From Tsuneonella suprasediminis (GTDB lineage: Bacteria > Pseudomonadota > Alphaproteobacteria > Sphingomonadales > Sphingomonadaceae), in NCBI RefSeq assembly GCF_003605755.1, contig NZ_RAHJ01000014.1:186001-250000 (forward strand): DNA of 64,000 nt, given 5' to 3'. The notes beneath the pieces were generated by a model that saw nothing but the letters and a program-made list of their open reading frames with translations, did no database searches and was not told where the DNA came from. Positions within the stretch are counted from its first letter, which is position 1. Every line of letters starts with the position of its first letter. Of this stretch, positions 18,205 to 27,268 are shown in pieces. The position numbers and the translations under genes were made by a program.

Positions 18205-19127
18205 GATGGCTCGATCATCGCGAACCGATCCCTGCATCGCTGCGCGGCGCGGTGATCGCGCTCGGCAATTTCGACGGATTTCATCAGGGCCATCAGGCGG
18301 TGGCAGGCGAAGCGATCCGCTGGGCGCGGGAAACCGGCCGCCCCAGTATCGTGGCGACATTCGATCCGCATCCGGTGCGGCTGTTCAAACCCGACGTGCC
18401 ACCATTCCGGCTGACGACGCTGGAACAACGGCAGGAACTCTATCTCGCCGCCGGGGCCACCGCGATGCTGGTGTTCCATTTCAATGCCGATCTGGCGGGC
18501 ACGAGCGCAGACGATTTCGTGCGGGTACTGCTCGCTGAACAGCTCGGCGTGGCCGGGGTCGTGACAGGCGAGGATTTCACCTTCGGCAAAGGGCGCGCAG
18601 GCAATCGGCAGATGCTGGCCCAGCTGGGGGCGCAATGCGGGATAGAGGCCCGTGCCGTGCCGCCGGTGATGGACAGCGGCGAACCGGTATCGTCCAGCCG
18701 GATACGCGCCGCTTTGCAGGCGGGGGAACCGGAAACCGCCACTCGCCTGCTGACGCGTCCCTTCGCGATTCGCGGAGTAGTGACTCATGGCGACAAGCGG
18801 GGCCGCGAAATCGGTTATCCCACTGCCAACCTGACGATTGAGAATTATCTGCGCCCCCGCTTCGGCATCTATGCCGTGACAGGCACTGTGCTGGCCACGG
18901 GACAGGAACTGAAGGGGGCGGCCAATATCGGGGTGCGCCCCACTTTCGACCCCCCTAAAGAACTGCTCGAACCCTATTTCTTCGATTTCTCAGGCGACCT
19001 GTATGGGCAGGAAATCGAAGTGGCGTTCCATCACTTCCTGCGGCCGGAGGCGAAGTTCGCTTCGCTCGATGATCTGGTCGCGCAGATGGAGCAGGATTGC
19101 GACCGCGCGCGGGAGTTGCTGGGCTGA
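18201..19127 (+). CDS. ribF: Bifunctional riboflavin kinase/FAD synthetase
   Basis: Makes FMN then FAD from riboflavin (308 aa). The N-terminal nucleotidyltransferase half has IALGNFDGFHQGHQAV and ATFDPHPVRLF; the C-terminal kinase half has THGDKRGREIGYPTANL. It overlaps the dipeptidase gene as ATGA and the next gene as TGATG. No FMN riboswitch is visible upstream. Confidence 0.96.
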   Translation: MRWLDHREPIPASLRGAVIALGNFDGFHQGHQAVAGEAIRWARETGRPSIVATFDPHPVRLFKPDVPPFRLTTLEQRQELYLAAGATAMLVFHFNADLAGTSADDFVRVLLAEQLGVAGVVTGEDFTFGKGRAGNRQMLAQLGAQCGIEARAVPPVMDSGEPVSSSRIRAALQAGEPETATRLLTRPFAIRGVVTHGDKRGREIGYPTANLTIENYLRPRFGIYAVTGTVLATGQELKGAANIGVRPTFDPPKELLEPYFFDFSGDLYGQEIEVAFHHFLRPEAKFASLDDLVAQMEQDCDRARELLG

Positions 19128-20173
19128 TGCGGTTCCTCAAATGGCTCGGCTTCATGCTGGCCGCGACTTTTCTGGTGCTCACTTTCGTCAACGCCAGCTG
19201 GATGGCCGATGCGCCCAAGGGCCGCGCCGGGCTGATCGCATGGGGCGGCGGGGTGCATCAGGAGTTCACCGCGCAGCATACCGGCAGCGATAGCTGCGCG
19301 CCCGCCGAAATCGCGCCGCCGGTCCACCGCTATATTGCCGATACGCTGCCTTCGATCCGCATGGCGCGGCAACTGGGGGCGGCGATGATCGCGGTCGATG
19401 TCCAGCCGACCAGCGACGGGCAGATCGTCGCCTTTCCCGACACCATGCTCGACTGCCGCACAGACGGCAGCGGCAAAGTGCGCGATCATACGCTTGCCGA
19501 ATTGCAACAGCTCGATCACGGCTATCGCCTTACGGCGGACAAGGGGAAGAGCTTCCCGTTGCGCGGCAAGCAGGCCGAACCAATCCCGTCGCTGGCACAG
19601 GTGATCGCCGCCGCGAAGCCCAAGCCGCTGCTTTTTGTCTTCCGCAGCAGCGATCCACGCGATGCCGAGGCGCTGGCCGCCGCGCTCAAGGCACTGGGGC
19701 GCGATCCGGTGGCGGAAGGCGATGCCTTCTATGCTGAAAAGGAAAGCGGCCCGGTGGCGCGCATCCGCGAACTCTATCCGCAAAGCTGGGCATTCAGCGC
19801 GCAAGGCGGCGCTGCTTGCGCCAGCGCATACAAAACGCTGGGCTGGTTTGGCGCGACGCCCAGCGTGTGCACCGATCGCACATTGATCATGCCGCTGTCG
19901 GGCCAGTGGGCCTATGCCGGATGGCCCAACAAGCTGCTCGCCCGGATGAAGGCGGCGGGCAGCCATGTGGTGATAGGGACAACCGATCATGGGTTCGGCG
20001 GACTTGACCTGCCCGAACAGCTCGGCAGCATTCCGCGCGACTTCAACGGCTATATCCGGGTGGACGATATCTGGACGGTGGCCCCGGCGCTGTTCCCCGA
20101 TACCGACCCGCGATCGAATGCCGAACGCGAGCAAGCGGACAAGGCATTGGCCCGCAAGCGCGCATCGCAGTGA
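19127..20173 (+). CDS. GDPD-fold protein lacking catalytic residues
   Basis: 348-aa protein with an N-terminal membrane helix (LGFMLAATFLVLTFV) and recognisable similarity to glycerophosphodiester phosphodiesterases. Clues are LGAAMIAVDVQPTSDG, DTMLDCRTDGSGKV and HTLAELQQLDHG, which match the GDPD core in order. The catalytic positions are changed: family HRG reads WGGG, the Glu of the ExD motif reads Ala (AVD), and the FHD motif reads FPD. It may therefore be an inactive or repurposed member. It overlaps ribF by one nt and is conserved as an intact frame, so decay is unlikely. Confidence 0.72.
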   Translation: MRFLKWLGFMLAATFLVLTFVNASWMADAPKGRAGLIAWGGGVHQEFTAQHTGSDSCAPAEIAPPVHRYIADTLPSIRMARQLGAAMIAVDVQPTSDGQIVAFPDTMLDCRTDGSGKVRDHTLAELQQLDHGYRLTADKGKSFPLRGKQAEPIPSLAQVIAAAKPKPLLFVFRSSDPRDAEALAAALKALGRDPVAEGDAFYAEKESGPVARIRELYPQSWAFSAQGGAACASAYKTLGWFGATPSVCTDRTLIMPLSGQWAYAGWPNKLLARMKAAGSHVVIGTTDHGFGGLDLPEQLGSIPRDFNGYIRVDDIWTVAPALFPDTDPRSNAEREQADKALARKRASQ

Positions 20174-20217
20174 GGACGATTGCGCGCGCCGACGCTCCCC
20201 GCTAAGGCCGCGCCCCT

Positions 20218-23154
20218 ATGAGCGACGATAAAACCCAGCGCGATTACCGGGACACCGTCTTCCTGCCGAAGACCGATTTTCCCATGAAGGCCGGCCTCCC
20301 TCAGAAGGAGCCGGGCATTCTGGCGCGCTGGCAGGATGCGAAGCTATACGAACAGCTTCGCGCCGCGCGCGCGGATCGCGAGAAATTCATCCTCCACGAT
20401 GGCCCGCCTTATGCCAACGGCGATATGCATATCGGCCACGCGCTCAACCATGTGCTGAAAGACATGGTGTGCCGCACGCAGAACCTGCTCGGCAAGAATG
20501 CGCCGTATGTGCCGGGCTGGGATTGCCACGGGCTGCCGATCGAATGGAAGGTTGAAGAACAGTACCGCAAGAAGAAGCGGAACAAGAACGAAGTCCCCCC
20601 GCGCGAATTCCGCGCCGAATGCCGCGCCTATGCCCAGCACTGGGTCGATACCCAGCGCGAACAGCTGAAACGGCTCGGCATCATGGGCGACTGGGACAAT
20701 CCCTACCTGACGATGGATTTCCAGGCGGAAGCGACCATCGTGGCCGAACTGATGAAGTTCGCGGAAAGCGGCAATCTCTATCGCGGATCGAAGCCGGTGA
20801 TGTGGTCCCCGGTCGAAGAAACCGCGCTGGCCGAAGCCGAAGTGGAATACGAGGACATCACCTCGACCCAGATCGACGTGGCGTTCGAGATTGTCGAAAG
20901 CCCGATCCCCGAACTGGTCGGTGCCCATGCGGTGATCTGGACCACGACACCGTGGACGATCCCGGTCAATCAGGCTTTGGCCTATGGGCCGGATGTTGAG
21001 TATGTGGCCCATCATGGTCGGCAGCACCGGCAGATTGACTTCGGAAAGCCGCCAAGTCCCGACAACCTAGAGCTAGTTTGGGAAGGCATTGTCGTTATTG
21101 CGGCAAGGCTATTTGAGGAGTTTCGCGGACGAACAGCGTTTGTTCCGGACGATATCTTTAAACCTCTTTGGTCCGGCAAAGGCTCCGACCTCGCGGGCAC
21201 CGTCGCCCGCCACCCCATGCACCATCTCGGTGGCTTCTATGCCAAACCGCGCCCGTTCCTGCCGGGCGATTTCGTCACCACCGACAGCGGCACGGGCCTG
21301 GTCCACATGGCCCCCGATCATGGGGAGGACGATTTCGATCTCTGCCGCGCCAACGGGATCGAGCCGCAATTCGCGGTGATGGCCGACGGGCGCTATCGCG
21401 ACGACTGGCCGTGGCTGGGCGGCGATGACGACCGGCGGCGCAGTGTCATCAATGCCAACTTCAACGCCCCCGATGGCCCGATCTGCAGCGATCTGCGCGA
21501 AGTGGGCGCGTTGCTGGCGGCCTCTGCCGATTACAAGCACTCCTACCCGCACTCATGGCGTTCGAAAGCCAAGGTAATCTATCGCTGCACCCCGCAATGG
21601 TTCGTGCCGATGGACAAGCCGGGCATGGTCGATCTGCCCGAAACCCCGGCGGAACAACGGTGGGATAACGAAGGCGGCGCGCCCGAACATTCGGGCACTC
21701 TGCGCCAGATCGCCCTGGAATCGATCGCCAAAACCCGCTTCGTGCCCGAAAAAGGCCGCAACCGCATCGGCAGCATGGTGGAAGGGCGGCCCGACTGGGT
21801 GCTCAGCCGCCAGCGCGCATGGGGTGTGCCGATCACGCTGTTCGTCAAGGCGGGCACGGGCGAGTATCTGCAGGATGCCGAAGTCAACGCCCGAGTAATC
21901 GCCGCGGTGCGCGAAGAAGGCGTCGATGCATGGGACGAAGCGCGCAAGGCCGAATTCCTCGGCGCGGATTACAACCCCGACGATTACGAGATGATCACGG
22001 ACATCCTCGATGTCTGGTTCGATTCGGGCTGCACCCATGCATTCGTGCTGGAAAGCGGGCGCTGGCCCGACATGCAGTGGCCCGCCGATCTCTATCTGGA
22101 GGGCAGCGACCAGCATCGTGGCTGGTTCCAGTCGAGCCTGCTCGAATCGAGCGCGACGCGCGGCCGCGCGCCGTACAATGCCGTGCTGACCCACGGGTTC
22201 ACGATGGCGAGCGACGGGCGCAAGATGTCCAAATCGCTCGGCAACACCATCGATCCGCTGAAAGTGATGGAGCAGTACGGCGCGGATATCATCCGTCTGT
22301 GGGCGCTGAGCGTCGATTTCACCGAAGACCACCGGATCGGTGACGAAATCCTGAAAGGGGTGGCGGACCAGTATCGCAAGCTGCGCAATACGTTCCGCTA
22401 TCTGCTGGGCGCGCTCGACGGGTTCGATCACGCCAGCGAAGCGGTCGATCCGGCCGATATGCCCGAACTCGAACGCTATATGCTCGATCGGCTCGTCGCG
22501 CTCGACGGGGTGCTGCGGCGGGCGGTCGACGATTTCGACTTCAACGAATACACCCGCGCGCTGGTCGATTTCACCAACGAAGACCTGTCGGCATTCTTCT
22601 TCGATGTCCGCAAGGACCGGCTCTATTGCGATGCTCCGGGCGGAATCGAGCGGCGCGCTTATCGCACTGTGCTCGACGTGCTGTTTCAGGCGCTGATCCG
22701 CTATGCCGCGCCGGTGCTGGTGTTCACCGCCGAAGAGGTATGGTCCACCCGCTTCCCCGACGGAGGCAGTGTGCATCTGACCGAATGGCACCCGCTGCCC
22801 GCCGAATGGCGCAACGATGCGCTGGCTGCCCGTTTCGCCGCGATGCGCGAACTGCGCGAAGACGTGACCGAGGCGATCGAACCGTTGCGCCGCGACAAAA
22901 CGATCCGTTCCAGTCTGGAAGCGGACGTGACCGTGCCCGCCGCCGCCGTTCCCGAAGGCTTTACCGATTACGATCTGGCAGAGCTGTTCATCACCGCGAC
23001 AGTCGCCCGCGGACAGAGTGATAGCGTGACAGTTTCCCGCACATCCGATCACAAATGCGGCCGTTGCTGGCGCCTCCTGCCCGAAGTGGCGGAAGACGGC
23101 GCGCTATGCGGGCGGTGTGAAGATGTGGTGACCAAATTGGATAGCATGGCATGA
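20218..23154 (+). CDS. ileS: Isoleucyl-tRNA synthetase
   Basis: Class I synthetase of 978 aa. Contains the HIGH-type motif (YANGDMHIGHALNH), the editing-domain WTTTPWTIPVNQ, the KMSKS loop (GRKMSKSLGNT) and C-terminal zinc ligands (CGRCW...CGRC). Residues about 260-322, just after the editing-domain threonine motif, are encoded by a visibly AT-richer stretch with codons rare in the flanks (CTA, TTT, CTT, GTT, AGG). By hand count 58 of 120 bases are G or C at 21061-21180. This part also looks longer than the E. coli counterpart. The rest is standard. Confidence 0.96.
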   Translation: MSDDKTQRDYRDTVFLPKTDFPMKAGLPQKEPGILARWQDAKLYEQLRAARADREKFILHDGPPYANGDMHIGHALNHVLKDMVCRTQNLLGKNAPYVPGWDCHGLPIEWKVEEQYRKKKRNKNEVPPREFRAECRAYAQHWVDTQREQLKRLGIMGDWDNPYLTMDFQAEATIVAELMKFAESGNLYRGSKPVMWSPVEETALAEAEVEYEDITSTQIDVAFEIVESPIPELVGAHAVIWTTTPWTIPVNQALAYGPDVEYVAHHGRQHRQIDFGKPPSPDNLELVWEGIVVIAARLFEEFRGRTAFVPDDIFKPLWSGKGSDLAGTVARHPMHHLGGFYAKPRPFLPGDFVTTDSGTGLVHMAPDHGEDDFDLCRANGIEPQFAVMADGRYRDDWPWLGGDDDRRRSVINANFNAPDGPICSDLREVGALLAASADYKHSYPHSWRSKAKVIYRCTPQWFVPMDKPGMVDLPETPAEQRWDNEGGAPEHSGTLRQIALESIAKTRFVPEKGRNRIGSMVEGRPDWVLSRQRAWGVPITLFVKAGTGEYLQDAEVNARVIAAVREEGVDAWDEARKAEFLGADYNPDDYEMITDILDVWFDSGCTHAFVLESGRWPDMQWPADLYLEGSDQHRGWFQSSLLESSATRGRAPYNAVLTHGFTMASDGRKMSKSLGNTIDPLKVMEQYGADIIRLWALSVDFTEDHRIGDEILKGVADQYRKLRNTFRYLLGALDGFDHASEAVDPADMPELERYMLDRLVALDGVLRRAVDDFDFNEYTRALVDFTNEDLSAFFFDVRKDRLYCDAPGGIERRAYRTVLDVLFQALIRYAAPVLVFTAEEVWSTRFPDGGSVHLTEWHPLPAEWRNDALAARFAAMRELREDVTEAIEPLRRDKTIRSSLEADVTVPAAAVPEGFTDYDLAELFITATVARGQSDSVTVSRTSDHKCGRCWRLLPEVAEDGALCGRCEDVVTKLDSMA

Positions 23155-23672
23155 CCCCGGCGATGCGTAACCGCCTGATCGGGCTGGCCATTGCGCTGGC
23201 GATCTTCGCTGTCGATCAGGCGCTGAAGGGTTATGTGCTCTATGGGCTGGCGATGGAGCTGGGCCAGTCGATCACTTATCTGCCGATCTTCAATTTCACG
23301 CTGACGCACAATTACGGCGTCTCGCTCGGCATGTTCACCGCCCAGTCGGAAGAAATGCGCTGGATTCTGGTGGGTGTGACCGGGCTGATCGCTGCCGGGG
23401 TCACCGTATGGATGCTGCGCGAACGCAAGCTGGCGGACATTATCGGGCTGGCGATGATCCTCGGCGGGGCGCTGGGGAATATCAAGGATCGATACGACTA
23501 TGGCTATGTCGTCGATTTCCTCGATCTGCATTTCGGGGAATGGCGCCCGTTTCTGATCTTCAACATTGCCGACGCCGCGATTACTATCGGTGTCGTGATT
23601 ATCCTTGCCCGATCGCTGCTGACACGCGACAAGGGCGACCATGAACCGGCCAGCGAGGCCGTGGAGAGCTGA
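23151..23672 (+). CDS. lspA: Signal peptidase II (prolipoprotein signal peptidase)
   Basis: Four-helix inner-membrane aspartyl peptidase of 173 aa that cleaves prolipoproteins. Catalytic boxes LGGALGNIKDR and FNIADAAI are present, as is FTLTHNYGVSLGMF. It overlaps ileS as ATGA, the conserved ileS-lspA arrangement, and is followed at 5 nt by a lipoprotein gene, a likely substrate. Confidence 0.95.
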   Translation: MTPAMRNRLIGLAIALAIFAVDQALKGYVLYGLAMELGQSITYLPIFNFTLTHNYGVSLGMFTAQSEEMRWILVGVTGLIAAGVTVWMLRERKLADIIGLAMILGGALGNIKDRYDYGYVVDFLDLHFGEWRPFLIFNIADAAITIGVVIILARSLLTRDKGDHEPASEAVES

Positions 23673-23677
23673 CTATC

Positions 23678-24088
23678 ATGCGCAAGATTGCCACCATCAC
23701 CCTTATCGCCGCAGCCAGCGCCATGCTGGCCGGATGTGGCAGCACCGGCATCATGGGCCGCGACCGGCCCGATGAATTCGCCGTGCAGCGGCAGGCGCCG
23801 CTGGTCGTGCCGCCCGCATTCAACCTCATGCCCCCGTCCGCTGGTGCCCCGCGCCCGGCCGAAGGTACTGCTTCGCAGCAGGCACTGGAAGCTTTGTTCG
23901 GCGGCCCGGCCCCGCGCAGCGCGGTCGAAACCAGCCTGCTCAACCGGGCGGGCAGCGCCGATCCGGGCATCCGCACCGCAGTGGGCGACCCGCAGACCAA
24001 CACCGTGAACAAGGGCCGCCTGACGCAGGATATCGTCGCCGCACCGCAGGGTGACGGGGCCAACGCACAGGCTGTCATTCCCGGCTGA
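23678..24088 (+). CDS. DUF3035-type lipoprotein
   Basis: 136-aa predicted lipoprotein with signal peptide and lipobox LAGC (Cys20). The mature part is Pro/Ala/Gly rich and low in structure, with FAVQRQAPLVVPPAFNLMPP typical of the alphaproteobacterial DUF3035 family that follows lspA. Function unknown. Last gene of the long plus-strand run. Confidence 0.85.
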   Translation: MRKIATITLIAAASAMLAGCGSTGIMGRDRPDEFAVQRQAPLVVPPAFNLMPPSAGAPRPAEGTASQQALEALFGGPAPRSAVETSLLNRAGSADPGIRTAVGDPQTNTVNKGRLTQDIVAAPQGDGANAQAVIPG

Positions 24089-24433
24089 GACGAACCGTAG
24101 GGCCAATCGCCATTGCTTTACGGGCAACGCGCTCGGCTCCAGTACTATCGCCTCTGCAATTGGTAGCTGTCGGCGCTTCCGGCACTCATTCCGGTACTCG
24201 CCTACCGGTTCGTTATGAAGCACGCCGGGGAGCAACTCTGGCGCTTCGGTGGCACCCATTGCATCGGTTGTGATGCGCGGCAAAGGCAGTCCGTGGATTG
24301 CCGCGTCGCTGCGCTCCTCGCAATGACGATGGGCGGGGCAGTCGAGGATGCCTCGTCTCCGCCCGCCTTACCCCTCATACGCCCGTATTACGCCAATGGG
24401 GACAGAGGCCGTCCGCCTTTTGTACCGGGGCGA
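24089..24433. other. Intergenic spacer with a partial repeat
   Basis: 345 bp between the convergent DUF3035 and CorC-like genes. The first part holds no gene or clear hairpin. A right-half fragment of the dispersed 122-bp repeat sits at 24293-24329. Confidence 0.6.
24293..24329 (+). repeat. Partial copy of 122-bp dispersed repeat (right end)
   Basis: Matches only the right end of the element: GGATTGCCGCGTCG, then GCTCCTCGCAATGACGA. The left arm is missing or too diverged to recognise. Confidence 0.7.
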
Positions 24434-25729
24434 TTAACTTTCCTTGGAAACGAGCAGCTTGTCGATCTTGCGCCCATCCATATCGACGACTTCAAAGCGC
24501 CAGCCCTGATCGGTGAACACTTCCCCTTCGTCGGGCAGCTTCTTAAGCACTGACAGAGCATATCCCGCTGTGGTCGCGAATTCGCGGTCATCCCCGAATT
24601 CGATCAGCAGCCGGTCGGCCAGTTGGTCCGCCGGAAGCGCGCCCGATACCAGCAGCGACCCGTCTTCGCGTTCGACAATCGTCGGCGTTTCGCCCAGATC
24701 CTGATCGCTGGCGAAGTTGCCGACGATGGCCGTCAGCAAGTCCACCGGGGTGACGATGCCATCAAGGTGGCCATATTCATCGTGCACCATCGCCATCGCG
24801 ATTTCGCCGTGTTGCAGCACCCGCAGGGCATCCATCGCATCAAGCTGATCGGGAATCACTTCGGCCTTGCGCGCCAGCGCCGCCAGATCGACCGGCTGCC
24901 CGGCGATCAGGCAGGCCAGCACTTCGCGCACCTTGACCACGCCGATGACTTTGTCGACCGATCCTTCCGCCAGCAGCAGCAGCGAATGCGGGCTGGCCTC
25001 GATCCGTTCGCGCATTTCGGCTTCGCTGGCACCGACATCGAGCCAGTCGATTTCCGTGCGCGGCGTCATCAATTCGCGCACCGGGCGTTCGGCCAGCCGC
25101 ACGACCCCGGCCAGAATCTGATGCTGCTGATCCTCAATCACGCCGGAGCGGGTGGCGTCAGCGAAGATCATGTGCAGCTCTTCCGCCGTAACGCTGGCCT
25201 GACCGCCGGGGCGAATGCCCAGCAGGCGGATCAGCAGGCCGGAAGACGTGTCGAGCAACCACACCAGCGGCGCAGCGATGCGGGCCATCAGCGCCATCGG
25301 CCGCGACGCGATCATTGCCACCGGCACCGCCGCCCGCAAGGCAAGCTGCTTGGGCACCAGTTCGCCCACCACCAGGCTGAAATAAGTCGTCAGCGCAATC
25401 ACCAGCGCGAACCCGGCTTCCGCTGAATATCGTTCGGGCACACCCAGCGCCGCCAGCCGTTCGCCCACCGGCCCACCCAGGCTTGCGCCTGAATAAGCAC
25501 CGGCAATGATGCCAACGAGGGTAATGCCGATCTGCACGGTAGAGAGGAACTTGCCCGGATCCGCCGCCAGCGAAATCGCGACACGGGCGGCAGAGCTGCC
25601 CTTATCCGCATAAGCGCGCAGGCGCGTGGTCTTGGCCGAAACGATGGCCAGTTCGGACATAGCGAACAAGCCGTTGAGCACTATGAGCCCGGCGATAATG
25701 AACAGGTCTGGCCAAGGAAAAGGTGTCAC
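24434..25729 (-). CDS. CorC/HlyC-type DUF21-CBS membrane protein
   Basis: Inner-membrane protein of 431 aa in the 'hemolysin family'/CNNM group, whose members are linked to magnesium or other divalent-cation efflux. Order: a DUF21 transmembrane domain (FIIAGLIVLNGLFAMSELA and two or three further helices, to about residue 180), two CBS motifs (about 200-335, with MTPRTEIDWLD and MVHDEYGHLDGIVTPVDLL), and a C-terminal CorC_HlyC domain (TTAGYALSVLKKLPDEGE). The GTG at 25729 places the first helix at the N-terminus. A longer frame to an ATG at 25861 would add a polar leader and is less likely. Confidence 0.9.
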   Translation of the reverse strand: MTPFPWPDLFIIAGLIVLNGLFAMSELAIVSAKTTRLRAYADKGSSAARVAISLAADPGKFLSTVQIGITLVGIIAGAYSGASLGGPVGERLAALGVPERYSAEAGFALVIALTTYFSLVVGELVPKQLALRAAVPVAMIASRPMALMARIAAPLVWLLDTSSGLLIRLLGIRPGGQASVTAEELHMIFADATRSGVIEDQQHQILAGVVRLAERPVRELMTPRTEIDWLDVGASEAEMRERIEASPHSLLLLAEGSVDKVIGVVKVREVLACLIAGQPVDLAALARKAEVIPDQLDAMDALRVLQHGEIAMAMVHDEYGHLDGIVTPVDLLTAIVGNFASDQDLGETPTIVEREDGSLLVSGALPADQLADRLLIEFGDDREFATTAGYALSVLKKLPDEGEVFTDQGWRFEVVDMDGRKIDKLLVSKES

Positions 25730-25904
25730 GACCTCAGCGCTAGCATATTTGTACGGCCTTGCCAGCGGGAACAGGTGGGCGCACACAACGTTTAGGGTCA
25801 CATGATACGTATCGTGCGCGGGTTGGGCGCGCACCGCCCGGTGGATGAAACTGCCGGTCAACGATTGATTGTAAAGAAGAAATCCTAGTCAAAAGGGGAC
25901 AATA

Positions 25905-26597
25905 ATGAAGACTTCCCGCAAGTTTACCGCCGCCCTCGCGGCGCTTTCGCTGGTTGGTGTTTCGGCCTGCGTGACCGACCCCAACACCGGCGAACAGAAG
26001 ATTTCCCGCACTGCCATCGGCGGTGTCGGCGGCGCGGCAGCCGGTGCGCTGCTTGGCGGCCTGATCGGAGGCAAGACCGGGCGCATCATCGGCGCGGTCG
26101 GCGGCGGCGCGATTGGCGGCGTGGTCGGCTACAAGATGGATCAGCAGATCAAGGAACTGAAGGACCAGACCGCCGGTTCGGGCGTCGATGTCACTGAAAC
26201 CGATGGTGGCAACGCCATCCTCGTGAATCTGCCCGATGGCGTCACTTTCGCCACCGGCAGCTATACCATCAGCCCCGGGTTCCAGTCGGTACTTGATCGG
26301 GTTGCGGCGAACTTCGTGCAGTACCCCAACAGCCTGATCGACGTGTATGGTTATACCGACACCGTCGGTTCGTCCGCCACCAATCAGCGCCTGTCGGAAC
26401 AGCGCGCGCAGGCAGTGTCGAACTACCTCATCAGCCGTGGCGTGAACTCGGCTCGTATCCGCTGGATGGGCTTCGGCGAAACCAACCTGAAGGTGCAGAC
26501 CGGCGACGGCGTGAACGAACCGCTGAACCGCCGCGTGGAGATCAAGGTGATCCCCGTAAGCCAGCAGGACATCAACGCCGCGCAACAGGGCTATTGA
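25905..26597 (+). CDS. OmpA-family lipoprotein with glycine-zipper region
   Basis: 230-aa outer-membrane lipoprotein. Lipobox VSAC gives Cys22. A glycine-zipper stretch (about residues 38-76, GGVGGAAAGALLGGLIGG) may insert in or cross a membrane. The C-terminal OmpA domain has the peptidoglycan-binding GYTDTVGSSATNQRLSEQRA and LNRRVEI. The ATG follows AAAGGGGAC. It is divergent from the CorC-like gene and ends in a strong terminator, so it is probably monocistronic and well expressed. Confidence 0.93.
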   Translation: MKTSRKFTAALAALSLVGVSACVTDPNTGEQKISRTAIGGVGGAAAGALLGGLIGGKTGRIIGAVGGGAIGGVVGYKMDQQIKELKDQTAGSGVDVTETDGGNAILVNLPDGVTFATGSYTISPGFQSVLDRVAANFVQYPNSLIDVYGYTDTVGSSATNQRLSEQRAQAVSNYLISRGVNSARIRWMGFGETNLKVQTGDGVNEPLNRRVEIKVIPVSQQDINAAQQGY

Positions 26598-26626
26598 TTC
26601 CCGCGCCACTGGCGCAATCAGCACAG

Positions 26627-26659
26627 AAGGGCCGGTCCTTAGCGGGACCGGCCCTTTTT
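26627..26659 (+). terminator. Rho-independent terminator of the OmpA lipoprotein gene
   Basis: Perfect 10-bp stem GGGCCGGTCC / GGACCGGCCC, extended by two A-T pairs, with a 6-nt loop and a TTTTT run. It begins 29 nt after the stop codon. Confidence 0.93.
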
Positions 26660-26984
26660 CGTGTCTGCTTCCGGGGGAGGCGAGGGCGAGCTTGCTCTGG
26701 CCCTTTGTCATGTCTGCGAGCACCAGACATGGACCGCTCCTTTGAGTTTTGAAATCTGTGACTTTTCGAGAAATATTCAGCAGTATCATATAGTTGATAG
26801 CGCTTGCAGGACGGGCCTGTGTGGACTTGCAAAAATGCGAACACGACACACCATCTGTATCGCGGTCGCGCTGTAAGGATGAAGGCTCACGCATAGCCCG
26901 ATCATGCCCTGCGCGATCGATGTAGGAAAATGCCTGATATCGACCGGAGAGCGCCTCCGCCAGACCATCGCCGGAAAAAGGAGC

Positions 26985-27013
26985 GGGATGCCGGATCAAG
27001 TCCGGCATGACGG
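26985..27013. repeat. Short hairpin repeat (second repeat family, minimal copy)
   Basis: Contains ATGCCGGA, loop TCAAG, then TCCGGCAT, an 8-bp perfect palindrome followed by GACGG. It resembles the GGATCAGGTCCGG part of the larger repeats near 56.0, 56.4, 59.2 and 61.3 kb. Confidence 0.5.
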
Positions 27014-27088
27014 GGTTCGGGAATGGGCGGGCAAAATGGCCGTCGCCGTAACTGACGCACCAGAGTAACGTTGAGCCATCCCCTCCTT

Positions 27089-27209
27089 CGTCATTGCGAA
27101 CCTAGCGAACCAATCCATAGACCAACAGTGGAGACAATCGCGCCCGTTGTTAGGGGCAGCACGACCCGCCGATGGATTGCCGCGTCGTTTTAGCTCCTCG
27201 CAATGACGA
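27089..27209 (+). repeat. 122-bp dispersed repeat, copy 2
   Basis: Begins CGTCATTGCGAA and ends CTCCTCGCAATGACGA, so the ends are inverted copies of each other. The interior AATCCAT and ATGGATTGCC boxes are present. The middle part is more diverged than in the copies after 48 kb. Confidence 0.85.
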
Positions 27210-27268
27210 GTGAGTGAGCGTGGCGATAGGGAACCGGAGACATCCGATTCAGGACCGCACTCCCCTAC

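Larger units (their letters stand above)
26598..27268. other. Intergenic region with terminator and repeats
   Basis: 671 bp between the OmpA lipoprotein and the end of cysQ. It contains the OmpA terminator, a short pathway-free stretch (26660-26984) where I see no gene, a small hairpin repeat at 26985-27013 and a full dispersed repeat at 27089-27209. Confidence 0.65.

Noticed and set aside
18201-18240. FMN riboswitch for ribF
   Set aside because: ribF overlaps the dipeptidase gene by 4 nt, leaving no leader for a riboswitch, and no RFN-like sequence is visible.
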